Of a DNA stretch of 64,000 nt, positions 30,801-37,352 are shown one piece after another. Made by a program: the position numbers and the translations under genes. The stretch is from an uncultured Clostridia bacterium. GTDB taxonomy: Bacteria; Bacillota; Clostridia; Lachnospirales; CAG-274. The stretch covers positions 62,001 through 126,000 of the forward strand of contig CANRBC010000003.1 in NCBI GenBank assembly GCA_947628755.1, read 5' to 3'. The notes beneath the pieces are model-generated. The model searched no databases, was not told where the DNA came from, and saw nothing but the letters and a program-made list of their open reading frames with translations. Numbering within the stretch: the first letter of the stretch is position 1; each line of letters begins with the position of its first letter.

Positions 30801-30846
30801 TAATTACAACTGATAAAAATAAAGCCAATACTCTTTTTATTTTCAT
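21865..30846 (-). CDS. Giant SLH-anchored surface protein with ~28 Ig-like (Big_3) repeats and dockerin-like modules
   Basis: A 2,993-residue secreted protein. A signal peptide ends near IFAAP, and the unique N-terminal domain runs to about residue 330. About 28 repeats of 75-80 residues follow, each starting like TGIKVT-PPTKTSYVAG then F-P-GM-V-ATYNDGT, the Big_3 fold of cell-surface proteins. Near residues 2330-2460 there are four Ca-loop segments (GDVNRDGQVSPED, GDIDGDGSITEED, ADITGDGYLTAHD, ADANDDAEINMLD), as in two type-I dockerin modules. After more Ig units, a Thr/Ser/Glu linker and a Gly run, three SLH domains (about 2815-2993) should fix it to secondary wall polymer. SD AGGAGG is strong. 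It lies 15 nt after the cohesin-like gene. Probable adhesin or scaffold; ligand unknown. Confidence 0.93.
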   Translation of the reverse strand: MKIKRVLALFLSVVITVSLMSGTAMPIFAAPSSYTYDYFHNFNDNSISRFFEILDTSNKNSTAKFDKNFKAFLKPAKIETDEIFKILSFYSEDVIIDNDKVKINDLIYCNLNRGNVSFSLSPMPYSSYIIVCYWFDKNNNSSQDSDEEGNYKLIPFAYFGPDKKDFKHYYSVSPKKIYLSDKSQLNNKYYMENTLTKFYDKNNLDCSIYTPNISFNVEWYKESELLKPSDDNFFVFSSDISYPTDKIYSPNKYFSFSENSIGANGEDVIFDFSGSNNCKIFAEFLSNGYSSGESKGFMRTFGFLPVYTDINCTDYVTIPEVSYYGVKRDSMPNKIDYVEGEVFNLEGYRLHYWFSDDELTSNINKNVDYSYIENYPLTKDVKKIHIVEGVNSNNILDTINISVTPKAVSKLTVINPPTNKNYIVGQTFDPTDMQVQATYNDGTTENVNNKYLDFVYKTGNSFTAGENYITISYGGQSTTTSVVVANKTVTGIKVTKPQNKIKYFSGQSFDRDGMEVTATYNDGSSAVISGYSVTPSGPLSSGNTEVTVSFSNHSDTTPVIVEDKAVTSIEVITPPKTKKYTAGQMFNKTGMVVKATYSDNSTANISDYTIPESPLVAGQTEVLITYDNLYCTTPVEVTAISEITGIKVTQPPTKTSYVAGDKFDKKGMVVKAVYSDDTEREINNYTVPSAPLAAGQTTIYVTYDKFFAPVTVSVSDKEITNIEITQPPSKKDYVEGEVFNPTGMVVTATYNDKSTGDLAPSQYTYNTAPLTTSDRTLEVRAGDKKATTPISVVAKEITSIAVTKPPKRISYIAGQAFDPMGMEVTATYNDRTTAVINDYEYSPKVITENTDKITVSKNGNEATTPITVSAKEIISIRVSEQPIKTKYFAGQEFDPDGMIVTGYYNDGTTTDLEDYILSEEPLAAGQTEVYITYNNLYCTTPVEVAAVAEITAIKVVNPPTKQSYVAGQEFDKAGLVVKAIYSDGSEKTIDNYTVSSTVLAAGQDKVYITYNNFYTYVIVSVSDKEITNIEITQPPSKKDYVEGEIFNPAGMVVKATYSDHSTANLAPGDYTYKTSSLTVSDKSIVIAAGDMTATTPISVVKKSITGIKVTNPPAKTSYVSGQAFDPTGMEVTATYNDGSSAVINDYDYAPNVITEEVNKVTVSKNGFTAITPVNVSDRTVTAIKVTEPPAKKNYIAGEKFNRKGMEVTAYYNDGDSSLISNFATDDNVLVAGQTEEYVTYDNLYATTPINVIDRVITGIKVTEQPTKTSYVAGQEFNSNGMVVKATYSDGTEENVTSYNYSPAIMTAGTSNVIITYNNFYASVSVSVASKEITNISLAQPPTKTDYVEGEVFNPNGMLVKATYNDGTESYLAPNEYTYNAAPLTMADKTIEVRAGNTTLTVPIKVVDKAITRIEVTQSPKKINYVVGQTFNANGMIVTAFYNDGTSAEISDYDYNPKVISGDTTEITVSKDGKSDTLAIIVADKVADSIKVTTPPKKQDYYAGEIFNNAGMIVTAYYNDGTEAEIRDYIVDKSPLTAGQREIYITYDNLYCTTPINVSDKVVTGIKVTEQPAKTSYVTGQEFDPAGMIVTAIYSDGSEQNISDYTYKPAVVKTGTSTVMIIYDKFYSEVPVSVVKKEITRITLSQEPDKVEYVEGEIFNETGMLIKAYFNDDTESYLAPNEYSYSKKPFVLEDRTVTVNAGNASLIVPIKVIDKEITGIDVTQSPKKISYVAGQSFDPAGMIVKATYNDGTSAEINDYDYNPKIISGDTTEITVSKNGKSDTVAILTSDKVVTSIKATTPPTKKDYVAGEKFNKDGMVVTGYYNDGTEAEIRDYSISENTIVAEQTEVYITYNNLYCTTPINVTEKVITDIKITNQPDKVDYVAGQSFDPTGMVVTAYYNDGTSAEILGYEIDTDVLTLGTTKIYVTYDKFFDFINVSVVAKAITRLEVVSQPDKADYVEGELFNDAGLMLRAYYNDGTDEILTPDMYSYSDAPLTTDDTNVSVSAGGQTAEIPVKVVKKEITRLVVTKSPDKIDYVAGQAFDPTGMIVTAFYNDGTETEISDYVCCPEVVTEGTKSIEIVKDNQKTEINISVIAKAITSIAVTKPPTKSVYLEGEVFNPEGMEVTAYYNDGTEAELFNYNVDKFNLSAGTTKVYITYDNLYCITPISVNSKVIDHIEIITAPVKTEYVEGEAFDPTGMVVKAFYNDNSTAILEEYDYTPQVLSLGDAAVVVNKEGHTAEQFVTVIEKVVVGIKITTPPDKTDYKEGETFDPTGMVVTAYYNDGTEAEINNYTYTDKPFEAGDKNVVVEYKGYSDTVDINLTIADITAYITEKNGDVNRDGQVSPEDAAILTKYLGSTERDFNKHAVHTGDIDGDGSITEEDITLAKNCLSETITLEGDSLINADITGDGYLTAHDITLLEKSVLNMWTLDSVYELNADANDDAEINMLDVVWILNTYHIHTTIDHIEIIKPPVKTEYIEGQAFDPTGMVVEAVYKDLSREIVNDYTYSEKGFDISDTAITIEYEGHTAEQPIEVIKKVIVGSDEDMENSTEVTTEISSETTTDNNFETTTTTSDSGAEENTEQTSEQTSEVTTEANYGNSEGVRIINLPTKTEYVEGQTFDPTGILIELSWNDGSKTYIDEKDVSIDDTPLTLDDIYGIIYYTYKNGVEQINVPINVIARKPVSVEIVTPPDKTDYIEGETFDKDGIQAEVTYNDGTKETVDAEDIDVLDNNPLTPDDNNVKVEVEGLEAEVDITVSPKPEITETTTSAPKSSGGGGGGGGKLHIKEFGETSTEIVSEASTEVISEPETDEKDNRFDDVIDHWAEDYIEFLHKEGIVKGVTDDFFKPDLSTKRGDFAIVLNRLLPLEKGTVAFNDVPKDSYYANAIANCAAAGIFIGYGDGTFRPENTITRQEMMVIMAKIFSRQTVIPYSIYYESLAKYNDANNVSGWAKPYVNYLCGIGAVVGDEDYIRPKDDITRAEMSVIIYNYLNKE

Positions 30847-30861
30847 CTACATGCTCCCTCC

Positions 30862-31440
30862 TTATTCCGTAAAAACAGCAGCGTTAGAAGTCACCTCATC
30901 GGGAACAGCAGCTCCGCCGCTTTCGACTTCATCGCTAACAGTAATACTGTTTCCTGTCTTAAGCTGATATTTTTCTGTATAGGCATACTCACTGTTATAC
31001 ATAACATCAGGGTATTTCGCTATTTGATAAATTTTTACATTTATATTCGAAAACTCTCCATCGTCATTCTTAATATCAGCAACAGCATCAGCAAATATGC
31101 TAAACTCAATATTTGATAATATCCCATCAGCATTGAGTTTATGTTCCTCGGCATCTGCCCAGCCTACAACAATCTTGCCGTCTTCAGGCTTGTCGGCTGT
31201 TAAATATCCTGCACCCATAGCATTTTTTGCATAACAGCTTTCGCCTAAAACATCAGGCTCGGTTAATACAGGCGATAAAACATCTGGATTATATTCAACT
31301 TCTGCGATATATCCTGCAACGGTGCCTGTTACCGTACTGTCCATTTTTATGGGTACAGAAATGCTGCTGTCTGCCATTACATTAGACAGCATAGTTAATG
31401 TCATTAATGTTGACACTAAAACAGTAATTTTTCCTTTCAT
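30862..31440 (-). CDS. Secreted cohesin-like domain protein
   Basis: A 192-residue protein from the ATG at 31438-31440, chosen because GGAGG lies upstream; a longer frame to 31518 lacks a site. A signal peptide ends near NVMA. The body SVPIKMDSTVTGTVAGYIAE, VEYNPDVLSPVL, DGKIVVGWADA and LSNIEFSIFADAVAD follows the order of a cohesin fold, which binds dockerin modules. The next gene encodes a dockerin-bearing giant protein, which makes a cohesin-dockerin pair plausible. There is no SLH, LPXTG or lipobox anchor, so it may be held only through its partner. The cohesin call is from pattern only. Confidence 0.65.
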   Translation of the reverse strand: MKGKITVLVSTLMTLTMLSNVMADSSISVPIKMDSTVTGTVAGYIAEVEYNPDVLSPVLTEPDVLGESCYAKNAMGAGYLTADKPEDGKIVVGWADAEEHKLNADGILSNIEFSIFADAVADIKNDDGEFSNINVKIYQIAKYPDVMYNSEYAYTEKYQLKTGNSITVSDEVESGGAAVPDEVTSNAAVFTE

Positions 31441-31583
31441 AAAAAATTGCCTCCATTTCTTAGTTGTTTTTATAAGATAAAAACAAAAAAAGAACACATA
31501 TAACATAGCACCTATCATACAGTATATATAATCTGCACTATTTATACATATTCAGTCTTGAAATTACCTTATTTATATATAAA

Positions 31584-31609
31584 GGCTGACCATTTTAAAG
31601 CAGTCAGCC
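31584..31609. terminator. Hairpin terminator downstream of small SLH gene
   Basis: Arms GGCTGAC / GTCAGCC enclose 12 nt. An A-tract lies on one side and CTTGTTTTTT on the other, so it can act on either strand. It separates the SLH gene from the cohesin/giant-protein pair. Confidence 0.6.
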
Positions 31610-31618
31610 CTTGTTTTT

Positions 31619-32593
31619 TCAGCTATTGAGCCATTTTTCTATATCTGTCACATAAAAATTGTGATTATTACTGCTTTCTACAATATCATAAAATGCCCAG
31701 TAGCTTTTATTTAAATCACTGTAATTATTAAGTGATTCCATATTGTCAATGAAATCCTTATCGGGATTTCTGTTAGTAAGTCTATTGACTATACTTACTG
31801 CCTCAGCTCTTGTTATCGGAGCATCAGGTCTGAATGTGCCATCGGGATAGCCTGAAACAATACCTGCTTCAGCTGCTGTCATTATATAAGGCGCAGCCCA
31901 ATGTTCTATAGCGTCATAAAAATCATTCCTATTATGTCCTTCAACATTGATAGAAGCAGTATTTATAAATTTAGTGATCATCGCTGTGAACTCAGCTCTT
32001 GTTATTGATGCATCGGGTCTGAATGTGCCATCAGGATAACCTAAAACAAGACCTATTTTTTGGTTGGCTGATATTTCTCTGTATGCCCAATGTGTATTGG
32101 ACACATCTGAAAATGTACTATAATATATATCAAACGGAACGCTGCCGTTATTGAGCAAACGACTGAGTATAGCACTTGTTTCAGCTCTGGAAATTGAATT
32201 GCCTGCTCTGAATGTATTGTCGGGATAACCATTCATATATGCAAAATGTCTACTGTTATCATAAGGCAATTCGATGTTATCTTTGGTAGTTAATTCAGTT
32301 GAAGTTTCAGTAATATATTCTGTACTTGTTTCACCGAAATCATTAATATGCAGCTTACCGCCACCTCCGCTGATATAACTTTGAACTGTAGTAGTTTCCG
32401 TAATAATTTCCGTCTTTGCAATTTCAGATGTTATGATTTCAGTCGCACCATTTTCAACAGTAATTGCACATTCATTTATAATGTATTTCTCTGTCGAGTT
32501 TCCATAGGTATTAGCCGCAACAATAGCAGCGGAAATACTTGATATACACATTACTAAGACCAAAGCTATTCTTTTTTTATTATTTTTTTTCAT
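31619..32593 (-). CDS. Small SLH-domain surface protein
   Basis: A 324-residue protein with a signal peptide (KRIALVLVMCISSISAAIVAA), a Thr/Glu-rich linker, then SGGGGKLHINDFGETSTE. Three SLH repeats fill residues of about 115-310, with GYPDGTFRPDA-ITRAE motifs. The Gly-Lys-Leu-His-Ile motif is shared almost exactly with the giant protein (GGGGKLHIKEFGETSTE), which points to a common origin or common processing or attachment. It has no other domain, so it may occupy wall anchoring sites or act as an S-layer subunit. SD AAGGAG. Confidence 0.88.
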   Translation of the reverse strand: MKKNNKKRIALVLVMCISSISAAIVAANTYGNSTEKYIINECAITVENGATEIITSEIAKTEIITETTTVQSYISGGGGKLHINDFGETSTEYITETSTELTTKDNIELPYDNSRHFAYMNGYPDNTFRAGNSISRAETSAILSRLLNNGSVPFDIYYSTFSDVSNTHWAYREISANQKIGLVLGYPDGTFRPDASITRAEFTAMITKFINTASINVEGHNRNDFYDAIEHWAAPYIMTAAEAGIVSGYPDGTFRPDAPITRAEAVSIVNRLTNRNPDKDFIDNMESLNNYSDLNKSYWAFYDIVESSNNHNFYVTDIEKWLNS

Positions 32594-32640
32594 ACATTTT
32601 CTCCTTGTTGTACTCAGTAATGATGTGTCTTATAGAACCA

Positions 32641-33570
32641 TTACTTGATTGTTACATTAAATGTAATAGTAATTGTACCGCTAGGAGCTAACTTCGGTAC
32701 TGACCAAGTAATCTTATTGCCTACTTCACTATGAGTTACAGTATCGTCTGTTGTCGTGAAGCTGCCTGTCTGAATATCTACAAGATTGCTTACAGCATCC
32801 TCTACTGAGAAGTTTCTTGCAGTACCGGTACCGTCGTTCTTGATTACTATAGTATACTTAAGTGTATCACCGGCTCTTGCTGATTCCTTATCTACTGTCT
32901 TTGTTACAGAAAGGTCAGGTGCTACAACCGTGAATTCAGGTGAACCATCGGGGTCACTGTCGGAGCTGATAGGCGGCTGTTCAGGCTTGCCGTTTTCCTC
33001 TGTTATTTCAGCAGAATTTTTAATAACAGTACCTGTTTCAACGCCCTTCTTAACCTTTACCTTAAGACGCAGCTCTGTTGATTCGTCAGGATTGATATTT
33101 GTAATTGTCCACTTTATTGTTTCCTCATACGCCTGTGTATTCTTTTCATAAGATATACCCTTTTCGGGAGTATTTGTTGCTGAAATAAATTCAACCTGAG
33201 CAGGATTTAATTCGTCCTCTACCTTAACATTTCTTGCTTCGGCATCACCTGTATTGGATATCGTGATTTTATACTCAATCTCATCGCCAACTCTTATATC
33301 CTCAGAAAGAAGTTCCTTCTTAATGGATAATACTGATTTCGTTATTAAGGTCTCGGCGGTACCCGATGAAATATCGGTAACCTCGCCATTTTCACTTACT
33401 ATCTTAGCTGTGTTCTGAATTGTGGCACCGCCGGTAGCGGCAACCGGCATTATACCATAATCGCCGTTGCTACCCCCCCCCACATCTGCGGCAAATGTAT
33501 TGGTTAAGTTAGACGCACAGGCAAGTGCAAGAACCATAAAACTCGTTACAAACGTTTTCATTAATTTCAT
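32641..33570 (-). CDS. Secreted DUF11-repeat protein
   Basis: A 309-residue protein with a signal peptide (FMVLALACASNLTNTFA). Two DUF11-type beta domains follow: one near residues 85-200 (RVGDEIEYKITISNTGDAEARNVKVEDELN) and one near 220-309 (RAGDTLKYTIVIKNDGTGTARNFSVEDAV). DUF11 repeats occur in Gram-positive adhesins and S-layer-like proteins. No wall anchor is seen, and the protein ends right after the second repeat. SD AGGAAG lies upstream. Confidence 0.85.
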   Translation of the reverse strand: MKLMKTFVTSFMVLALACASNLTNTFAADVGGGSNGDYGIMPVAATGGATIQNTAKIVSENGEVTDISSGTAETLITKSVLSIKKELLSEDIRVGDEIEYKITISNTGDAEARNVKVEDELNPAQVEFISATNTPEKGISYEKNTQAYEETIKWTITNINPDESTELRLKVKVKKGVETGTVIKNSAEITEENGKPEQPPISSDSDPDGSPEFTVVAPDLSVTKTVDKESARAGDTLKYTIVIKNDGTGTARNFSVEDAVSNLVDIQTGSFTTTDDTVTHSEVGNKITWSVPKLAPSGTITITFNVTIK

Positions 33571-33590
33571 TTTTTATACTTCCTTTCATT

Positions 33591-36044
33591 TTATATAATT
33601 TGTGTTGTCAATGTTATTATTTTATTCTCATTCTGAGCAATCATCGGAATTGTCCAAATCAAAGTACCATTCTGATTGTCACAGTCAATATCCGAGGATA
33701 TATATTTCAACTGATGTGGCAATACATCAGATATAACTACATCTGTAGCAACGCCGCCTGCATTTGATACCGTAATTGTGTATACAAGCGTATCGCCTGG
33801 TCGGGCTGTTGATTTATCAACTGTTTTTGCAATTGATAACACCGGAGCCAACTGCCACTTGGCATATAATTTTAACTCATTATTTTCTATGTAAGGATTT
33901 TTAATATCTACTTCTTGCCCTTCTGTGCAATCAGCATCATAATACCAGCCTTTAAAAAGCATATTGCCCCATTTTGGATTTTCGGGAAGACTGAAACCAG
34001 CCACTGTACCGGTAGTTGTATGGTAGATTTCATCTGTACCGTTATTCATATAGAATGTTACATTGTATGTTTCAGGAATCCATTTGGCATATACCGAATT
34101 ATTTTGTAACCGCATTGCCTCATCAAGCGGATTCCATTCAGTACCGGCTTTACACTCAGGGGTCGTATACCAGCCTGCAAAAGTAAAACCTGGACGCTGA
34201 GTTTTAAGCCAATCTTCCATTGCCTTTAGCGGTGAAATATCTGTTAAGTCACTATTCACTTTAATTGTAGTTAATGGCGTCTCTACCCCATCATTTCTGT
34301 AATAAGTCGTTTCAGTACAACCCACCATAGTAATGCAAGGTGTTTCTGTTATTCCATCAGGTGTACGATACCCACCCGCAGCATCTCCAGCATGATAATG
34401 TAAATATGTTTCTCCATAATGTACTGAAACAAACTGTTGAGCATCCTCAGGTTGAACTATATATCCATCCGCACCACCAAATTGAAGTAATTCATTATGA
34501 TAAGTACCTGCAGCACGATAGGATGCATCTTCTACACCTATGGGTTTTACACCCAATAACTTTGCTGAAGCAGTCAAATATATGCAATCCGTATTTGCAC
34601 ATGTATACAATTTATCATGAATCTTAACATTTTCATTACATTCTATAACAATACATGGATTATGAGTGTGTCTGTCCTCACTAAGCTGCCCAGTTAAGTT
34701 GTTATGGGCTATTGCATAACGATTTCCCTTAGATTCTATAGATTTTATTCTTACATCAGCATCAGCAACCACAATCCCACCAGCATATATTACAGGACCT
34801 GATGTAACATACTCATTTCCATTATTAGTAAATCTTGAGTTGCTTATCTCAATGTATCTATCACAATCCGGAGGAAACCAACCCATCAAATTAGCATCAA
34901 TTGCCGAAGATGCTCGTATACCTGCTTGGAAATTAGTATTAAAAGAGCAATCATTTATATAGATGTTGTAGGATATTGGATACTTTCTATTACTACTATT
35001 AAAACCAGTCGATGCATATAAACCTATTGTATTTGAATTAAAATTACAACTATTTATATTAATTTTCCCATTTCTGGTTGACGCAACATAATCGCCTTCA
35101 TGCTTAATGTAAATCCCATATTCTAACTGACTAAAAGAACAGTATGAAATTACAGCATCATCTATATATCCGCCAATTCCTGTACCCTGTCTATTTGTGC
35201 CTTCAAAAATGCAGTTGGTTACATTACCGGCGGTCTTGATGCCCATATCACAGTCAATAAACGTACAGAAAGATATTTTTGAATCCATCAAGTCATCTGT
35301 TGAATTTATCGCTGTTTTAAAATTATGAAACTCAACAGTTTCTAATTTTAGATTCACCCTTTTATACTTAGCACCTACTTTAGCACCTGCTACAACACCA
35401 TCATTATTCCCATTACCATATATTTTAGCTCCTAAAATTGCAACCGTAGTCATTGCGCCATCTGTTCTACTGCTGACATCCACAAGATAATCAACCTCTG
35501 TTGCATCTATTATCATATATGATTTACATGATAAAGTACCGGAGCCACTCTCGTATGTAATAGGGGATAACAGCTTTATTGTAACATTCCCATTATTGCT
35601 ATTGTGCAGAGTTTCAGCAAGATATACTGCATGAGCCAAATCTTTCACAGGGCTTGTAGATGCAGCTCCATCATTTAACGAGGAGCCATTTTGAGGGTCA
35701 AGATAAACCACATTCTCATTCTGTGGCACCTCAGCTATAGGCATTATATCATCTTCAACAGATAGATTTTGTATATCTGTCTGTATTCCATCAGCAAGCT
35801 GTCCAAATACTGATTCTTTGGTTTCTTCTGTTGTCATTTCAGTTGTTGTCTCGGTTGTTTCCGTTGTTTCAATTGTTTCACGCTGCTGCTCATCATCAAC
35901 TACTGCGCCTGCCCCACTTGTGACAGATGTATTATCTATTTCTATAGCATTATCGGATAAAGCAAATACGGAACACATACTAAAGGGTGATGCCGATAAT
36001 ATTATTAATGACATCATTATTGCCATTAATTTCTTTACTTTCAA
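33591..36044 (-). CDS. Secreted beta-helix / InlB-like / DUF11 surface protein
   Basis: An 817-residue protein with a TTG start at 36042-36044, supported by AAAGGAG upstream. A signal peptide ends near SVFA. A Thr/Glu linker precedes a right-handed parallel beta-helix region of about residues 115-510 with many N-x-S/N-C-F turns. Two listeria-type (Flg_new) repeats follow, ending in YAKW with AGWYTTPEC and KGWYYDADC. The C-terminus is one DUF11 domain (RPGDTLVYTITVSNAGGVATDVVISDVLP). It is a likely adhesin or glycan-binding protein. It is the first gene of the minus-strand surface cluster and the DUF11 protein follows 20 nt on. Confidence 0.85.
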   Translation of the reverse strand: MKVKKLMAIMMSLIILSASPFSMCSVFALSDNAIEIDNTSVTSGAGAVVDDEQQRETIETTETTETTTEMTTEETKESVFGQLADGIQTDIQNLSVEDDIMPIAEVPQNENVVYLDPQNGSSLNDGAASTSPVKDLAHAVYLAETLHNSNNGNVTIKLLSPITYESGSGTLSCKSYMIIDATEVDYLVDVSSRTDGAMTTVAILGAKIYGNGNNDGVVAGAKVGAKYKRVNLKLETVEFHNFKTAINSTDDLMDSKISFCTFIDCDMGIKTAGNVTNCIFEGTNRQGTGIGGYIDDAVISYCSFSQLEYGIYIKHEGDYVASTRNGKININSCNFNSNTIGLYASTGFNSSNRKYPISYNIYINDCSFNTNFQAGIRASSAIDANLMGWFPPDCDRYIEISNSRFTNNGNEYVTSGPVIYAGGIVVADADVRIKSIESKGNRYAIAHNNLTGQLSEDRHTHNPCIVIECNENVKIHDKLYTCANTDCIYLTASAKLLGVKPIGVEDASYRAAGTYHNELLQFGGADGYIVQPEDAQQFVSVHYGETYLHYHAGDAAGGYRTPDGITETPCITMVGCTETTYYRNDGVETPLTTIKVNSDLTDISPLKAMEDWLKTQRPGFTFAGWYTTPECKAGTEWNPLDEAMRLQNNSVYAKWIPETYNVTFYMNNGTDEIYHTTTGTVAGFSLPENPKWGNMLFKGWYYDADCTEGQEVDIKNPYIENNELKLYAKWQLAPVLSIAKTVDKSTARPGDTLVYTITVSNAGGVATDVVISDVLPHQLKYISSDIDCDNQNGTLIWTIPMIAQNENKIITLTTQII

Positions 36045-36072
36045 AGTTTACCACTCCTTTCTTTAATTATTT

Positions 36073-36096
36073 AAGGGGACATATATAATGCCCCCT
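36073..36096 (-). terminator. Short hairpin before the surface-protein cluster
   Basis: Arms AAGGGGACA / TGCCCCCT (one G-U pair) around 7 nt, 29 nt upstream of the first surface gene. This could be a terminator or leader attenuator of the cluster. Confidence 0.45.
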
Positions 36097-36154
36097 CATT
36101 GTTCTTAAACAATATCTAATTTTCAATTTTTCAAACATAATTTAAAAATAATCA

Positions 36155-36196
36155 CTACTTATAATAATAAGGTTCAAAATAAATTTTTTTCACCAT
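36155..36196 (-). CDS. Possible 13-residue leader peptide
   Basis: The ATG at 36194-36196 follows a good SD (AGGAGGGAT) and encodes MVKKIYFEPYYYK. It is followed at once by the leader hairpin of the surface cluster. The SD-to-codon-6 stretch nearly matches the start of the transglutaminase-like gene at 42951. It may be a leader peptide or a gene remnant. Confidence 0.3.
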   Translation of the reverse strand: MVKKIYFEPYYYK

Positions 36197-36290
36197 TATC
36201 CCTCCTACTATGATTCGACCATTCAGGTCGTACAAAATAAAGCATTTAAATCAGTAAATCAACGCATAAAAAGCGCTGTCACCTTAAAAG

Positions 36291-36407
36291 TCATTTTACG
36301 AGGTCTTCTTTTTCATCTTTAACACCTCCTGCGTTATGATTTGATATACATAAACATAATACAAACATTGTAACTGTAGCCCCTGTTACGGCGCCTGCGA
36401 AAAACAT
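36291..36407 (-). CDS. DUF3789-like micro-protein (38 residues)
   Basis: The ATG at 36405-36407 follows AAGGTGAT. The peptide MFFAGAVTGATVTMFVLCLC then ISNHNAGGVKDEKED has one membrane helix followed by a short charged tail, as in DUF3789 proteins of conjugative elements, which are about 30-40 residues long. Function unknown. It is the first gene after the structured leader at 36.46-36.56 kb. Confidence 0.55.
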   Translation of the reverse strand: MFFAGAVTGATVTMFVLCLCISNHNAGGVKDEKEDLVK

Positions 36408-36460
36408 TATCACCTTTTACACCTCTTTACTTATCACCTATTATCAACTTCCCTTTATAA

Positions 36461-36484
36461 GCAGAGCTGAATACACAGCTCTGC
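36461..36484 (-). terminator. Strong leader hairpin upstream of DUF3789
   Basis: Perfect 9-bp arms GCAGAGCTG / CAGCTCTGC around 6 nt, with flanks that extend the pairing (CCCTTT...AAAGGG). It lies about 160 nt after the sigma-like gene. Confidence 0.65.
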
Positions 36485-36644
36485 TACAAAAAGGGAGGAT
36501 TACGAGAGGGTTTACTTTGGCAAAGAATTATGGGATAAATTACGATTTTTGAAAAATCCCTCTCACTAATACCCTGCAAACTCAAAAAACTGCCCTTTTT
36601 TGTGGAACAAAAGTGGATTATTTTTTAAACTTTTTGTGAATATT
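36485..36644 (-). other. Structured intergenic leader between sigma-like gene and DUF3789
   Basis: This 160-nt region has no gene. It holds two further inverted repeats: GAGAGGG (36504-36510) with CCCTCTC (36558-36564), and GATTTTT/AAAAATC (36544-36558). The latter would compete with the outer pair. It could be an attenuator or structured RNA. Confidence 0.4.
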
Positions 36645-37154
36645 TTAAATTTTTTTTGATTTTAATGTTTTTTCTGTATTTTGACCACTTTGTGACAAGT
36701 TGTCATTAAGTTTTGTCTTTATTATTTTTATTTCATTTGAAATAATGCGTCTGTCTTTACCAAGCATTATTGCAATAGACTGTATACTCTTTCTATAACA
36801 AAAATATTGTTCGTAAACTATTTTTTCATCTGCCGTTAATACTGACAAATCGTACAGGACAAGCGCATCTCCTATTTGCTTAATATCCTTCTTAAGTTTT
36901 CGGATTTTTTTATGTACATTATTTTGGGTAAAATTCAATTTATCAGCTATCTGCTCAACGGATAGGCTATCAATATAAATCATATATAGCAGCTTTCTCT
37001 CTTCACCGCTTAGGTATTCTATTATCTTATCTTTAAGGGCTTTCAACGCTTTTCTGCTATACTTATTACTGGCATAATTTGAATTAATAGAATTTACGGT
37101 AAAATCAATCATATCTTGGTTATTCTCAGTTATATGAAATTTACTCAATTTCAT
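36645..37154 (-). CDS. Sigma-like HTH protein
   Basis: A 169-residue protein with two helix-turn-helix segments. The first (LSGEERKLLYMIYIDSLSVEQIADKLNFTQNNVHKKIRKLKK) reads like sigma-70 region 4. The second (LTADEKIVYEQYFCYRKSIQSIAIMLGKDRRIISNEIKIIK) is a repeat of the same layout. No region 2 is seen, so it is more likely a regulator than a full sigma factor; such proteins occur in ICE regulatory blocks. The C-terminal codons for NDNLSQSG contain a dispersed palindrome. Confidence 0.7.
   Translation of the reverse strand: MKLSKFHITENNQDMIDFTVNSINSNYASNKYSRKALKALKDKIIEYLSGEERKLLYMIYIDSLSVEQIADKLNFTQNNVHKKIRKLKKDIKQIGDALVLYDLSVLTADEKIVYEQYFCYRKSIQSIAIMLGKDRRIISNEIKIIKTKLNDNLSQSGQNTEKTLKSKKI
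36687..36711. repeat. Dispersed 25-bp palindrome, copy 3 (3' end of sigma-like gene)
   Basis: The core GACAAGTTGTC has perfect outer ACTT and AAGT blocks. It lies inside the last 25 codons of the gene. Confidence 0.75.
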
Positions 37155-37171
37155 TGCCCTCCTTTTTTAAA

Positions 37172-37330
37172 TTAATCCAGAACTATTTTCGCAATATAAA
37201 GAGCTTCATCAATACTTTTACCCGATAGAAGAGCTTCAATAAAAATATATATACTTGTATTGTCTATATCCTTTGATTTTAAATAAGTAACTGCTTTTAC
37301 AAGGCATAAAATCGCCCGTTTATTCGTCAT
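37172..37330 (-). CDS. Small ICE protein of unknown function
   Basis: A 52-residue protein from the ATG at 37328-37330, preceded by GAGGTGATT. It is mostly helical (KRAILCLVKAVTYLKSKDIDN and YIFIEALLSGKSIDEALYIAK), with no recognised family. It sits between repA and the sigma-like gene with short gaps, so it is probably in the same transcript. Confidence 0.6.
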   Translation of the reverse strand: MTNKRAILCLVKAVTYLKSKDIDNTSIYIFIEALLSGKSIDEALYIAKIVLD

Positions 37331-37352
37331 AAAATCACCTCGCGATACGATT

